Shown: positions 42,946 through 52,162 of the stretch, one piece after another | Numbering within the stretch: the stretch's first letter is position 1 | How the letters are laid out: each line of letters starts with the position of its first letter | From: Deltaproteobacteria bacterium | Lineage (GTDB): Bacteria > Lernaellota > Lernaellaia > JACKCT01 | Reading direction: 5' to 3' | Assembly (NCBI GenBank): GCA_020633895.1 | Contig: JACKCT010000004.1 | Location: 124,001-188,000, forward strand | DNA length: 64,000 bases | Notes under the pieces: generated by a model | Told to the model about the DNA's origin: nothing | Database searches by the model: none | Seen by the model: only the letters and a program-made list of their open reading frames with translations | Position numbers and translations under genes: made by a program

Positions 42946-43905
42946 ATGGGACTTTTTTTGGAACGATATCTGGGACAAATCGACCACGGCCTGCCCGGGC
43001 CAACGATGGTGTGCGTGGGCGGGCTGCACGGCAACGAACCGGCCGGGGTGTTGGCGCTGGAACGGGTTGTCGACGCGCTGGACGGGCCGCACGCGTTGCT
43101 CAAAGGCAAGCTGCACGGGCGCCTTCTGGCCATGCGAGGCAACCTGGAGGCGATTCGTCGCGGACGCCGGTTCATCGACGAAGACCTGAACCGCATCTGG
43201 GACCCGGAGCACGTGCAGCGTGTCGTTCGCAGCCATCCGTCGGAGCTGACGACCAGCGAAATGAACGAGATGCGCGTGCTCTATCGCGCGATCCAGGACG
43301 AGGTCGAGCGAGACGCGGAACGCATTTACTTCGCCGACCTGCATACGACATCCAGCCACAGCCTGCCGTTTATGTGGTCCATCCCCGATGCCTCCAACGG
43401 CCACTTCGTACGCAATTACCCGATGCCGGTGATTTACGACCTGGTGCCGCGCATCCAGGGATCGTCCGCGGCCTATTTCGGCCATCTGGGGCACACGGTG
43501 ATTTGCGCCGAGGGCGGGCAGCACGAGGCAGCCGCGTCGGTCGACTATCTCGAGGCGGTGATGTGGGTGTCGCTGGTGCAAGCCGGATTGCTCAAGCACA
43601 ACGACGCCCAGGAAATCTATACCCGTGCCTATCGGCTTCTCGACGAAGCGACGCGGGCGATCCCCCGGGTGATGGAGATCTTCTATCACCACAAAATCAA
43701 GCTGTCGGACGACTTCATGATGAAGCCGGGTTATCTGAATTTTCAGGAAGTCGAGGCCGGCGAGGTCCTGGCGCGGGATGTGAACGGCGAGATTCGCTCT
43801 CCGGCCAATGCCCGCATCCTGATGCCGCTTTATCAGGCGCAAGGGGAGGACGGCTTCCTGCTCGTGCGCGAGAGGCGGACCGACGAGGCGCGGATGACGG
43901 GCTGA
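42946..43905 (+). CDS. Succinylglutamate desuccinylase/aspartoacylase-family hydrolase
   Basis: 319 residues. A zinc carboxypeptidase-like (M14-type) hydrolase cleaving an amide or ester. Zn ligands: His28 and Glu31 in VGGLHGNEPAG, and His in FADLHTTSSH (about residue 132). The catalytic Glu is probably in VICAEGGQHE (about residue 188). DLNRIWDPE fits the family's N-acyl-binding Asn-Arg motif. A C-terminal beta domain follows (KPGYLNFQEVEAGEVLARD). It is the second gene of a two-gene unit with the ATP-grasp ligase, and a terminator lies 40 bases after the stop. It may reverse or trim the amide made by the partner; this is inference. Confidence 0.85.
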   Translation: MGLFLERYLGQIDHGLPGPTMVCVGGLHGNEPAGVLALERVVDALDGPHALLKGKLHGRLLAMRGNLEAIRRGRRFIDEDLNRIWDPEHVQRVVRSHPSELTTSEMNEMRVLYRAIQDEVERDAERIYFADLHTTSSHSLPFMWSIPDASNGHFVRNYPMPVIYDLVPRIQGSSAAYFGHLGHTVICAEGGQHEAAASVDYLEAVMWVSLVQAGLLKHNDAQEIYTRAYRLLDEATRAIPRVMEIFYHHKIKLSDDFMMKPGYLNFQEVEAGEVLARDVNGEIRSPANARILMPLYQAQGEDGFLLVRERRTDEARMTG

Positions 43906-43945
43906 CTCGGCCTTCGTCCAGGCCCGGCGCTTAGCACCAATAAGA

Positions 43946-43974
43946 AAACCCGGCTTTGTCGGCCGGGTTTTTTG
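43946..43974. terminator. Bidirectional Rho-independent terminator
   Basis: Stem AACCCGGC (43948-43955) with GCCGGGTT (43963-43970), flanked by AA on the left and TTTT on the right. It can end both the ligase/hydrolase unit (plus) and the PilZ gene (minus), whose stop is 32 bases away. Confidence 0.85.
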
Positions 43975-44006
43975 CTGCGTTCAATCGGCAGTTGGATGCG
44001 GGCGTT

Positions 44007-44741
44007 TTATCGGGCGTGGGAGACCGGGTTGTCGTAATCCGTCTTTTCGGACGACGAACGACCGATCGACTGGTTGTACACATTGTGCAGCCGCTTGAGG
44101 AAGATACGCAGGCGCTCGGCGTCGATATTGCTGATGCTGACGATCTTCATGGCGGCGCCGAAGGCGCGAGTGCGCTCGTTGGTGTTTTTCCAGCGGCGGG
44201 CGAAAGCCGACTCCACCTCGGTCATGCAGAAGATCGGGTCCGCGCTCTGCTCGCTGCGGATGGCCAGCTCGACGCGCGTGCCGATGGTCAGCGAGCGGTC
44301 GGTCTTGATGAGCAGGGCGCCGCCGCGCAGGTCTTCGGTGTAGGGATCCAAAATATCCAGCACATCGGTGGCGTTGACGTCGAGGGTGCGGGGAGTGGCA
44401 TGGGAGCCTTCCTCGCCGAAATAGCCCGCCAGGGTCTGAGCCACGAATTTGCTGTAGTCGGAGGAGGGCTTGAGGAGCTTCACCCCATGGGGGAGCTGGC
44501 CGTTGCGTCCGAAGGGCTTGTTGCGGTTCCAAACGACCAGGCCCTTGATGTACATCGTCGGCGTATTGGGCACATGCAGGGAGATGGCCACGTCATCACC
44601 GGAATGAAACAGATTGTTGGCACGAAAGGCGAGACCGCTGGCGGAGAGATTCTGGACGTAGCCGATGGTCTCCTGCTCGGGAGAGGCAATCTTGGCCAAA
44701 ACTTGCATCGGGACTCGTTGTTCGAGGCGCTGTTGGTCCAT
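44007..44741 (-). CDS. PilZ-domain protein
   Basis: 244 residues. The N-terminal PilZ domain (about 3-115) has RLEQR (RxxxR, residues 5-9) and NLSASG (residues 31-36, [D/N]xSxxG), the c-di-GMP-binding signature, so it is probably a c-di-GMP receptor. The second half (about 120-225) resembles another, degenerate PilZ-like barrel (RGGALLIKTDRSLTIGTRVEL) without the binding motif. No signal peptide; cytoplasmic. It is likely monocistronic. The output of binding is unknown. It is close to exopolysaccharide and surface-protein genes, but in a separate transcript. Confidence 0.85.
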   Translation of the reverse strand: MDQQRLEQRVPMQVLAKIASPEQETIGYVQNLSASGLAFRANNLFHSGDDVAISLHVPNTPTMYIKGLVVWNRNKPFGRNGQLPHGVKLLKPSSDYSKFVAQTLAGYFGEEGSHATPRTLDVNATDVLDILDPYTEDLRGGALLIKTDRSLTIGTRVELAIRSEQSADPIFCMTEVESAFARRWKNTNERTRAFGAAMKIVSISNIDAERLRIFLKRLHNVYNQSIGRSSSEKTDYDNPVSHAR

Positions 44742-44956
44742 AAGGTCCCTCTTGAGTCGGGTGAAACTCGTGCCATCCCCTCATTTCGTCTTATAAAGTT
44801 ACGGTAGCCTCCCCGAAAAAATCAAGGAAAAGTTACTTGATTCCAGCACCTTAAGGCCGCAGCGGCATCAAAACATCGATGGCTGACCGCCGGATTCCCC
44901 TCAGTTATCGCGATGTTAGTCGAACGGCTCCGGAGCTGACCGTCGTTCAAAATCTT

Positions 44957-45691
44957 TCAGGATTGCCCCTTCATTTCTGTAATGATTCGACCGATTGTCT
45001 TCGGGTCTTCTTCCTCCATTGTCTTAAGGACACCTCCCCGAATGCCGTCCTTGATCAGCTTGTAGGTCGAGTTTTCAGCTTGGCCGAGCTTCTTCGCGAG
45101 TTCCACGGCCATATCGACCAATTGACCGGAGGGATGCACTTCGTCGATATATCCCATCTCCAGGGACTGCTGCGAGGTGAACTTATCCCCCGTGTAAAAC
45201 ATGGTGCGAATGGACTGGGGCGTGAGGATGTCTTTGACGATGGCGGACATGCCCGGCCAGAAGGGGATGTTGATCTGCACTTCGGGGAAACGCACAAACC
45301 CGGCGTCCGCGTTCATCAGCCGATAATCAGCGCAGCAGGGCAGGATCGCGCCGCCGCCGACGGCATGGCCGTTGATCGCGCAAACAAGGGGCTTGGGGTA
45401 GCCCGTCCAGGTGATCAAGATGCGATTCAGCAGTTTGAGAAAGTCATGAACCAACTCGACATCCTGGGCGCCCTGTTCCATCATCCACGCCAAATGGATG
45501 CCGGTGGAGAAATACTTTTCGTGGGACGCGGTCACGACGACGGCCCGCACAGCCTTGTCCTGCTCGCATTCGGCCAGGGCGTCCAGGTTGGCCTGGAGGA
45601 ACGGCGACGTGAATTGATTCTGAGGGCCGGAATGCCAGGTCAGCACGGCGACCGAGCCGCGCTTTTCCATCGAGAGATGTTCGTTATCCAT
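44957..45691 (-). CDS. Enoyl-CoA hydratase/isomerase family protein
   Basis: 244 residues of the crotonase fold. Seen: VVVTASHEKYFSTGIHL (first oxyanion-hole segment), CAINGHAVGGGAILPCCADYRLM (second segment), and FVRFPEVQINIPFWPGM. The usual two catalytic Glu positions of hydratases are not obvious; the pattern is closer to the enoyl-CoA isomerase subgroup. It acts in the cytoplasm on acyl-CoA thioesters. It lies between the PilZ and MOSC genes without a clear functional link. Confidence 0.88.
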   Translation of the reverse strand: MDNEHLSMEKRGSVAVLTWHSGPQNQFTSPFLQANLDALAECEQDKAVRAVVVTASHEKYFSTGIHLAWMMEQGAQDVELVHDFLKLLNRILITWTGYPKPLVCAINGHAVGGGAILPCCADYRLMNADAGFVRFPEVQINIPFWPGMSAIVKDILTPQSIRTMFYTGDKFTSQQSLEMGYIDEVHPSGQLVDMAVELAKKLGQAENSTYKLIKDGIRGGVLKTMEEEDPKTIGRIITEMKGQS

Positions 45692-45755
45692 GATCGGGCC
45701 TTTCGTTGCGAAGCTGCAAAAACACGGGAACGGGAATTTATATAAGGTGAGCGCC

Positions 45756-46598
45756 GTGGGATCAATCGCCGACGCAGGAAATGCCGGGAAAAGCGAAATC
45801 GGGACGTCGCCGGTCGTTTCACGACTCTGGATCTATCCGGTCAAGGCGTGCGCGGCGGTGCCTTGCGAGGAACTGACGATTCACGGCGGCCGTCTGCAAG
45901 GCGACCGGGAATGGGTGCTGGTCGACGCCAAGGGAAAGATGGTGAATCAACTCAAGGTTCCGAGACTGTGCCTGGTGCGGCCGCGCGTCGAGGACGGACG
46001 CCTCACGTTGAGCGCACCGGGGCGTGAGACAATCGAGGTATCGACGTCGGAGGGAGGCTCGACTTCCCGGCGGGTGCGCGTCACGCTGAGTTACGTTCCC
46101 GGAATCGACGCCGGTGACGAGGCGGCGCGGTGGCTGAGCGAATTCGCCGGGCAACCGTTGCGCCTGTGGAAGTTCGATCCCAAGCACAAACGCAAATCGG
46201 TGACGGGCCGCGGGCAAGTGGCGTTCGCCGACGCTTACCCGATGCTCGTCATCGGCCAATCCTCGCTCGACGATCTCAACGCGCGCGTTCCGACACCGCT
46301 GGACATGCTGCGTTTTCGCCCGAATGTGGTGGTCGACGGGGCGGCGCCGTACGACGAAGACGAATGGACGACGGCGCGACTGGGCGAACTGCCGGTGCGC
46401 GGCGCGATGCGATGCATGCGTTGCGGGATTACGACGATCGATCCGAAGACCGGCGAGCGAACCGGAAAGGATCCACTGGCGACGCTCAAAACCTACCGGC
46501 GCAAATGGTCGGCCCAGGTTGTCTTCGGGCGGTATTTCAATGCCTCGGGGGATGGGGTGATTCGGGTTGGGGACGAGGTGACGACTGTGTCATTCTGA
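45756..46598 (+). CDS. MOSC-domain protein (YcbX/mARC-like)
   Basis: About 280 residues. The N-terminal beta-barrel (VVSRLWIYPVKACAAVPCEEL, LQGDREWVLVD) and the MOSC domain (CMRCGITTIDPKTGERTG, with the conserved Cys pair) are those of molybdenum-cofactor-binding YcbX/mARC proteins, which reduce N-hydroxylated compounds. It lacks the C-terminal ferredoxin domain of E. coli YcbX. A GTG start with AAGGTGA upstream is chosen; an earlier GTG (45747) is possible. It is divergent from the enoyl-CoA hydratase gene. Its last three codons and stop lie inside the left arm of an inverted repeat. Confidence 0.85.
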   Translation: MGSIADAGNAGKSEIGTSPVVSRLWIYPVKACAAVPCEELTIHGGRLQGDREWVLVDAKGKMVNQLKVPRLCLVRPRVEDGRLTLSAPGRETIEVSTSEGGSTSRRVRVTLSYVPGIDAGDEAARWLSEFAGQPLRLWKFDPKHKRKSVTGRGQVAFADAYPMLVIGQSSLDDLNARVPTPLDMLRFRPNVVVDGAAPYDEDEWTTARLGELPVRGAMRCMRCGITTIDPKTGERTGKDPLATLKTYRRKWSAQVVFGRYFNASGDGVIRVGDEVTTVSF

Positions 46599-46690
46599 AC
46601 GCAGTGAAGAATCTTGGTCCTCCCCGGATCGGAACAACGCAGACATAACCAGGGTTGATGCCAGATCCTTCGCTTTGCTCAGGATGACAC
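46587..46690. repeat. Inverted-repeat element (TGTCATYCTGA type)
   Basis: Left arm (46587-46613) GTGTCATTCTGAACGC-AGTGAAGAATC and right arm (46664-46690), in reverse complement GTGTCATCCTGAGC-AAAGCGAAGGATC, match at about 20 of 27 positions. About 50 bases lie between the arms. The arm sequence is a known short dispersed repeat motif in many unrelated bacterial genomes (recalled, not searched). It carries no ORF. The left arm contributes the stop codon of the MOSC gene. Confidence 0.8.
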
Positions 46691-46754
46691 GAAAAGGTTT
46701 AGGCGCGGCGCAGGGGGTGGCAAAAAAACGTCGCCGATTCAGCGAGAATCGCGC

Positions 46755-47408
46755 CTAGACGAACTCCATCAAATCCGCGATCCGGTCAACCTTCCCATGC
46801 ACTCCGGCGGGAAGATGCTCATCCCCAAGATAACTTCGGACGGCCCAGACCGTGGCCCCGGCGGTCAGGGCGCTTTGGATACCCAACGGAGCATTTTCGA
46901 TCACCAGGCATTCTCGCGGCGCCACGCCGAGGATGCGCATGCCCGCCATATACGGCTCCGGATTGGGTTTGCCGTGCATCACTTCGTCGCCGCAGACGCT
47001 TGCCTTGAAATAAGGCTCGAATTCGCCGGGCATCGCCTCTTGGATTTCCGCGCGGCTGGTGCCGGTGACGAATCCAACGAGCATCCCGGCGTTCACCAGC
47101 GATTCCAGCAGAGCCCCGACACCGGGAAACGGGCGCGGCGCCGTGGAAAGGCGCATGTAGATCTCGGCCTTCTTGTCGATCAGCATTTGGATACGTTTCT
47201 TGGTCGTCATCAGCCCGGCGGCCTTGATGAAATCCCGCGCCGACCGTTCGGATTTTTCGCCCTCGCGCAGGTAGACCTCGTGCTCCGGGATCTCCAACCC
47301 CAACTCCTGACCCGCCCGCACCCAGGACTCGACATGGGCCGTCATCGAATCGAGCAGCACGCCGTCCACGTCGAACAGCACGCCGACGAAATCCTCGGAG
47401 ATTTTCAC
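46755..47408 (-). CDS. HAD-superfamily phosphatase/phosphoglucomutase-like
   Basis: 217 residues. Motif I LFDVDGVLLDS (nucleophile and general acid Asp), motif II VTGTSR, motif III Lys in HGKPNPEPY, motif IV VIENAPLGIQSA. An alpha-helical cap lies between (about residues 18-95), as in the beta-phosphoglucomutase subgroup. Motif IV has Glu-Asn instead of the common Glu-Asp. It is last in the exopolysaccharide operon, one base after galE. A role in sugar-phosphate turnover for nucleotide-sugar supply is plausible. The inverted repeat lies just downstream. Confidence 0.88.
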   Translation of the reverse strand: MKISEDFVGVLFDVDGVLLDSMTAHVESWVRAGQELGLEIPEHEVYLREGEKSERSARDFIKAAGLMTTKKRIQMLIDKKAEIYMRLSTAPRPFPGVGALLESLVNAGMLVGFVTGTSRAEIQEAMPGEFEPYFKASVCGDEVMHGKPNPEPYMAGMRILGVAPRECLVIENAPLGIQSALTAGATVWAVRSYLGDEHLPAGVHGKVDRIADLMEFV

Positions 47409-47409
47409 G

Positions 47410-48387
47410 TCAGCCCTCGTATCCGCTCGGGAAGCGCTTGTGCCACTCCCAGGCGGAAGCGACGATGTCGTCGATCTCGACGATCTCGGGCTTGTATCCC
47501 AATTCGCGCTTGAGCTTTTCGCAGGAGCCGACCAGGGCCGGGGGGTCGCCCGCGCGGCGGGGCGCTTCGACGGCTGGGATCTCGTGGCCAGTGATTCGCC
47601 GGGCGGACTCGACGACTTCCCGGACCGTATAGCCGGAGCCGTTGCCGATGTTGTAGTCCGAGTAGCCTTCGGCGGATTTTTCCATGGCGAGCAAATGGGC
47701 CTGGGCCAGATCGCGCACGTGGATATAGTCGCGGATGCACGTCCCGTCGCGGGTGTCGTAGTCAGTGCCGAAGATGTGGATGTTCTCCCGCTTTCCGAGG
47801 GGCACTTGGAGCAGCAGGGGAATCAAATGCGTTTCCGGGTCGTGATCCTCGCCCAGTCCGTCGTACGCTCCGCACGCGTTGAAATACCGCAGGACCGTGG
47901 CGTGTATCCCATGGATTTCGGCGTACCAACGCAGCATCTTTTCAAACATCAGCTTCGATTCGCCGTAAGGATTGCGCGGATTTTGCGGCGCGTCTTCGAC
48001 GATGGGCAACTCGTCCGGGATGCCGTAGGTGGCGCAGGTCGAGGAAAAAATCATGTATGAAACTTCCTCGGCTCGCATGGCTTCCAGGATTTTCAACCCG
48101 ACGGCGACGTTGTTTTCGAAGTATAGCTCGGGGTGGGCCATGGACTCGGGGACGATGCTGTGAGCGGCGAAGTGCATCACGCAGGTGACGCCGTGCTTAC
48201 GCATCGCCTCGCGCAGGCATTCCTCGTTGCCCAATTCGCCGTTGTAGAATGTCGCGCCCTCGGGAACGGCCTGGGGATGGCCCCGGCTCAGATTGTCGTA
48301 GACCACGACCTCGTGGCCGGCCTCGACGAGGACCTTGGCCGTCACCGACCCGATGTAACCCGCGCCCCCGGCGACAAGTACGCTCAT
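47410..48387 (-). CDS. galE: UDP-glucose 4-epimerase
   Basis: 325 residues. A short-chain dehydrogenase/epimerase: [11 protein letters not shown]-binding loop, [14 protein letters not shown], the FSSTCATYG segment and catalytic YGESK (YxxxK), then RYFNACGA and [16 protein letters not shown], which is typical of GalE. Interconverts UDP-glucose and UDP-galactose (or the GlcNAc pair). It overlaps the UXS-like gene by four bases and is one base from the HAD gene. Confidence 0.93.
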   Translation of the reverse strand: MSVLVAGGAGYIGSVTAKVLVEAGHEVVVYDNLSRGHPQAVPEGATFYNGELGNEECLREAMRKHGVTCVMHFAAHSIVPESMAHPELYFENNVAVGLKILEAMRAEEVSYMIFSSTCATYGIPDELPIVEDAPQNPRNPYGESKLMFEKMLRWYAEIHGIHATVLRYFNACGAYDGLGEDHDPETHLIPLLLQVPLGKRENIHIFGTDYDTRDGTCIRDYIHVRDLAQAHLLAMEKSAEGYSDYNIGNGSGYTVREVVESARRITGHEIPAVEAPRRAGDPPALVGSCEKLKRELGYKPEIVEIDDIVASAWEWHKRFPSGYEG

Positions 48388-49355
48388 GCGCCGGCGCCGC
48401 CCTCGCCGGAGATCTTGCCCTCGGCGACCAGCACCTCGCGAAAATACGCCAGCGTGTTTTCCAGTCCCTCGCGCAGCCCCACTTTCGGCTCCCAGCCCAG
48501 GATGCTTTTCGCGCGGGTGATGTCCGGCTGACGCACCTTGGGATCATCGACGGGCAGGGGCTTGTGCACGACTTGGCTCGTGGAGCCGGTGATCTCGATG
48601 ATCGTCTTGGCGAAATCGAGAATCGTCATCTCCGCCGGGTTGCCGATGTTCACCGGCTCGACGTATTCGGACATCAGCAGACGATCGATCCCGTCCACCA
48701 GGTCGGAGACGTAGCAGAACGAGCGCGTCTGGCTGCCGTCGCCGAAAACGGTGATCGGCTCGCCCATCAGCGCCTGGGAACCGAACGCCGGGACGACGCG
48801 GCCGTCGCGGATGCGCATGCGGGGGCCGTAGGTGTTGAAGATGCGCACGATGCGCGTGTCGACTTTGTGGAAGCGGTGATAGGCCATCGTCATCGCCTCG
48901 GCGAAACGCTTGGCCTCGTCGTACACACCGCGCGGGCCGATGGGATTGACGTTGCCCCAATAGTCCTCGTTTTGCGGATGCTCCAACGGATCGCCGTAGG
49001 CCTCGCTGGTGCTGGCCAGCAAGAACCGGGCGCCTTTTTCCTTCGCCAGACCCAGCGCCTTGTGCGTTCCCAGGGCGCCGACTTTGAGCGTCTGGATCGG
49101 CAACTCCAAATAATCGATGGGGGAGGCGGGGGAGGCGAAGTGGAGGATGTAGTCGAGTTCGCCCTTGACGTAGATGTAATTGGTCACGTCGTGCTTGATG
49201 AAATGGAAATTGGGCTCGGTCAGATGGGCGATATTGTCGATGTTGCCCGTGAGCAGGTTGTCCATCCCGATCACGTCATAGCCGCGATTGACATAGAGAT
49301 CGCAAAGATGGGAGCCGATAAATCCGGCGGCCCCGGTAATCAGAATTCGCGGCAC
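48384..49355 (-). CDS. UDP-glucuronate decarboxylase (UDP-xylose synthase type)
   Basis: 323 residues. GAAGFIGSH at the start, the [11 protein letters not shown] segment, [29 protein letters not shown]-type region and catalytic [10 protein letters not shown] (YxxxK), all typical of UXS. It would turn UDP-glucuronate, made by the next-door Ugd, into UDP-xylose or the 4-keto intermediate. A dTDP-glucose dehydratase is less likely given the EHPQ and WGNVNPIG sequence and the Ugd neighbour. It lies ten bases after ugd. Confidence 0.88.
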   Translation of the reverse strand: MPRILITGAAGFIGSHLCDLYVNRGYDVIGMDNLLTGNIDNIAHLTEPNFHFIKHDVTNYIYVKGELDYILHFASPASPIDYLELPIQTLKVGALGTHKALGLAKEKGARFLLASTSEAYGDPLEHPQNEDYWGNVNPIGPRGVYDEAKRFAEAMTMAYHRFHKVDTRIVRIFNTYGPRMRIRDGRVVPAFGSQALMGEPITVFGDGSQTRSFCYVSDLVDGIDRLLMSEYVEPVNIGNPAEMTILDFAKTIIEITGSTSQVVHKPLPVDDPKVRQPDITRAKSILGWEPKVGLREGLENTLAYFREVLVAEGKISGEGGAGA

Positions 49356-49364
49356 GGCCTTCTC

Positions 49365-50702
49365 CTAGGCGCGGGGACGGCCCACGCATTCGTATGTGAA
49401 TCCTAGCTCCGCCAGATGATTCGGATCGTAGAGATTACGCCCGTCGACGATCGTCGGCGTCTTGAGGGACGATTTGACGCGCTCGAAATTCGGGCGGCGA
49501 TACTCGTTCCATTCGGTCACGACAATCAACGCGTCGGAGCCGTCGAGTGTTTGATAGTTGTTGTCGAACAGCGTCACGGAGCCCTTTGCGATTTCCTCGG
49601 CGAAAACCCCCTCGGCCACTTCCAGCGCCTGAGGATCGTTGGCCCGCACCGTCGCCCCGGCTTCGAGCAGGCCGCGTATCGTGGTGATGGACGGCGCCTC
49701 GCGCATATCGTCGGTCTGGGGTTTGAAAGACAGGCCCCAGAGGGCGAACGTCTTGCCGGAAAGGTCATCGCCGAAGATCTTCTTGACCTTCTTGACCAGC
49801 GTCGATTTTTGCACGGCGTTGACCTCGTCCACCGCGCGGACAATCTCCATATGCACCCCGTGCTCTTCGCCGACGCGGATGAACGCCTTGACGTCCTTGG
49901 GGAAGCACGAGCCGCCGTAGCCCACGCCGGGGAAGAGGAATTGGAACCCGATGCGTTGATCGAAGCCGATGCCCTTGCGCACCATGTCCACATCCGCGCC
50001 GACGGCCTCGCACAAATTCGCCACTTCGTTCATGAAGCTGATCTTGGTGGCGAGCATGGCGTTGGCGGCGTATTTGGTCATCTCGGCGCTGCGCACATCC
50101 ATGGTCAGAATCGGGTTTTCCGTGCGCACGAAAGGGGCGTAGAGACGCTGCATGATCTTGGCGACTTGTTCGTCGTCGCAGCCGATCACCACGCGGTCGG
50201 GCTTGAGGAAATCCTGCACCGCCGCGCCTTCCTTCATGAATTCGGGATTGGAGACGACGTGATAGGCCTTGCTCGTAAACTCGGCGATCTTGGCGCGCAC
50301 CTTGTCCGCGGTCCCGACGGGTACGGTGGACTTGTCGACGATGATCTTGGGCAGCGCGCCCGGATCGGCTTCCATGGCCTTGCCGATATTCTCCGCCACC
50401 TTGAGCACATATTGCAGATCGGCCCGGCCGTCCTCGTCCTGGGGGGTACCCACGGCGATGAAGATCACCTGGCTTTGCTTGACGGCGGCGGGCAGGTCGG
50501 TGGTGAAGCGCAGGCGTCCGTCGGCGACGTTGGACTGCACCATGTCTTCCAGGCCGGGTTCGAAGATGGGGATGTGGCCGTTGTTGAGCTTGTCGATCTT
50601 GGCCGCGTCCACATCCATGCAGACCACGTCGTTGCCGGTCTCGGCGAAACAGGTCCCGGCGACCAGTCCCACGTAGCCGGTCCCCACCACGCAAATGTCC
50701 AT
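49365..50702 (-). CDS. ugd: UDP-glucose 6-dehydrogenase
   Basis: 445 residues. DICVVGTGYVGLVAGTCFAETG at the start (Rossmann NAD site), VDKSTVPVGTADKV, EFMKEGAAVQDF, the catalytic Cys in GYGGSCFPKDVKAF (about residue 260), and the C-terminal UDP-binding domain with LWGLSFKPQTDDMREAPS. Oxidises UDP-glucose to UDP-glucuronate. GGAG six bases upstream supports this ATG over one five codons earlier. It supplies the UXS-like enzyme next to it. Confidence 0.95.
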   Translation of the reverse strand: MDICVVGTGYVGLVAGTCFAETGNDVVCMDVDAAKIDKLNNGHIPIFEPGLEDMVQSNVADGRLRFTTDLPAAVKQSQVIFIAVGTPQDEDGRADLQYVLKVAENIGKAMEADPGALPKIIVDKSTVPVGTADKVRAKIAEFTSKAYHVVSNPEFMKEGAAVQDFLKPDRVVIGCDDEQVAKIMQRLYAPFVRTENPILTMDVRSAEMTKYAANAMLATKISFMNEVANLCEAVGADVDMVRKGIGFDQRIGFQFLFPGVGYGGSCFPKDVKAFIRVGEEHGVHMEIVRAVDEVNAVQKSTLVKKVKKIFGDDLSGKTFALWGLSFKPQTDDMREAPSITTIRGLLEAGATVRANDPQALEVAEGVFAEEIAKGSVTLFDNNYQTLDGSDALIVVTEWNEYRRPNFERVKSSLKTPTIVDGRNLYDPNHLAELGFTYECVGRPRA

Positions 50703-50758
50703 TGAGCGCTCCTTCAACCTTGGGCAAAACCCGCCGCGCCGGATGGCGATTTGGGAAG

Positions 50759-52162
50759 CTAATAGGCGTTCTTATCCGTGAAGCCTTGGGCCAGCGTCAT
50801 CCAGAGGATGCGCAGATCCAGCCAGAACGACCAGTTTTCGATGTAGTAAATATCACATTCGATGCGTCGGGTCAGGTCGGTGTCCCCGCGCCAACCGTTG
50901 GCCTGAGCCCAGCCGGTTATACCAGCTTTGACCTTGTGCCTCAACATGTACTTGGGAATCTGAGACCGAAACTTGTCAATAAAAACGGGACGTTCCGGGC
51001 GCGGGCCCACCAGGCTCATGTGCCCTGCCAGGACGTTGAGCAGTTGGGGCAGCTCGTCCAGATTGGTGCGTCGCATGAAGGTGCCCAGGCGCGTGCGACG
51101 GGGGTCGTCCTTCACGGCCCAGACGGCGCCGGTGCTTGCCTCGGCGTTCACGCGCATCGAGCGATATTTCAGGATATTGAACGTCCGACCATCCAGGCCC
51201 ATGCGCTCCTGACGATAGAAGACGGGGCCGGGGCTGGTGAGTTTGACGGCGATCGCCAAGCCGATCAGGAGCGGCGAGAGGACGATCAGCCCCACCAGAG
51301 ACGCAGTGAAATCGAAGATGCGTTTGCCGACGGCGCGCCAACCGTATAGCGGCGTGTCCTTGAGGCTGATGATCGGTAGGCCCTCAAATTCTTCCACACC
51401 GGCGCGAAGGGTGACGTATTGATAGAGGTCGGGGACCACCTTGACGTCGACCATCTCCTCGCCGAGGGCCTCGAGCACCTTCCGCAAACGATCCACCTGA
51501 TGCAGAGGCAGTGCGACGAAGACCGAGTCGATCTGCATCTCTTCGATGACGCGCTGGACGTCTTCCGGCGCGCCGAGGACAGGGATGTCATCGACCGACG
51601 CGGCGCGCTCGGCTTTGTCCGAGAGAAATCCGACGACGGATAGGCCCAACTCGCGATGGCGGTTGATGCGTCCGGCCAATTCGCGACCCAGGTCGCCGGT
51701 GCCGACGACCAGCACTTTGCGAACGCCTTGGCCGCGACGAAAGGAATGCATCACGAAGGCGCGGGACGCGAGATGCACACCGACCATGCCCGCTAGCGAC
51801 AAAACGAAAAACAAACCGAAGACGATACGGCTGGGTTTGTATTGAGCCAGAAAGAACGTCACGACGACATAGAGCGTGAACGCGAGGATGTGACTGCGGA
51901 CCAGGCGCGTCAGTTCGCGGAAGACACTGGGGATCGTCTTGGCGTCAAAGAGGTTGCCGGTGCGGAAGACGACAGTCCAGATCAGCAGAGCCAGCAGCGT
52001 CATCCACGCATAAAGGGAAAACGGCGGGATGTGCTGCACCGTCAGCGGGATGAGGCCGAGATTGAAGCGGATCGGATAGGCGACCAGCCACGACGCGGCG
52101 ACGACGATCAAATCCGCCAGAAAGACGAGGCTGCCGATGAACTGAAGGCGCCGGGAGATCAT
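50759..52162 (-). CDS. Initiating undecaprenyl-phosphate sugar phosphotransferase (WcaJ/WbaP type)
   Basis: 467 residues. Four N-terminal membrane helices, then a CoA-binding-like Rossmann region ([20 protein letters not shown]), a further hydrophobic segment, and the catalytic domain beginning [20 protein letters not shown]. Signatures: [44 protein letters not shown]. It transfers a sugar-1-phosphate from UDP- or GDP-sugar to undecaprenyl phosphate and so starts polysaccharide repeat assembly. It overlaps the glycosyltransferase gene by four bases. Confidence 0.93.
   Translation of the reverse strand: MISRRLQFIGSLVFLADLIVVAASWLVAYPIRFNLGLIPLTVQHIPPFSLYAWMTLLALLIWTVVFRTGNLFDAKTIPSVFRELTRLVRSHILAFTLYVVVTFFLAQYKPSRIVFGLFFVLSLAGMVGVHLASRAFVMHSFRRGQGVRKVLVVGTGDLGRELAGRINRHRELGLSVVGFLSDKAERAASVDDIPVLGAPEDVQRVIEEMQIDSVFVALPLHQVDRLRKVLEALGEEMVDVKVVPDLYQYVTLRAGVEEFEGLPIISLKDTPLYGWRAVGKRIFDFTASLVGLIVLSPLLIGLAIAVKLTSPGPVFYRQERMGLDGRTFNILKYRSMRVNAEASTGAVWAVKDDPRRTRLGTFMRRTNLDELPQLLNVLAGHMSLVGPRPERPVFIDKFRSQIPKYMLRHKVKAGITGWAQANGWRGDTDLTRRIECDIYYIENWSFWLDLRILWMTLAQGFTDKNAY

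Noticed and set aside
44742-44956. Promoter upstream of the PilZ gene
   Set aside because: A TATAAG is present on the minus strand, but no -35 element lies at acceptable spacing.
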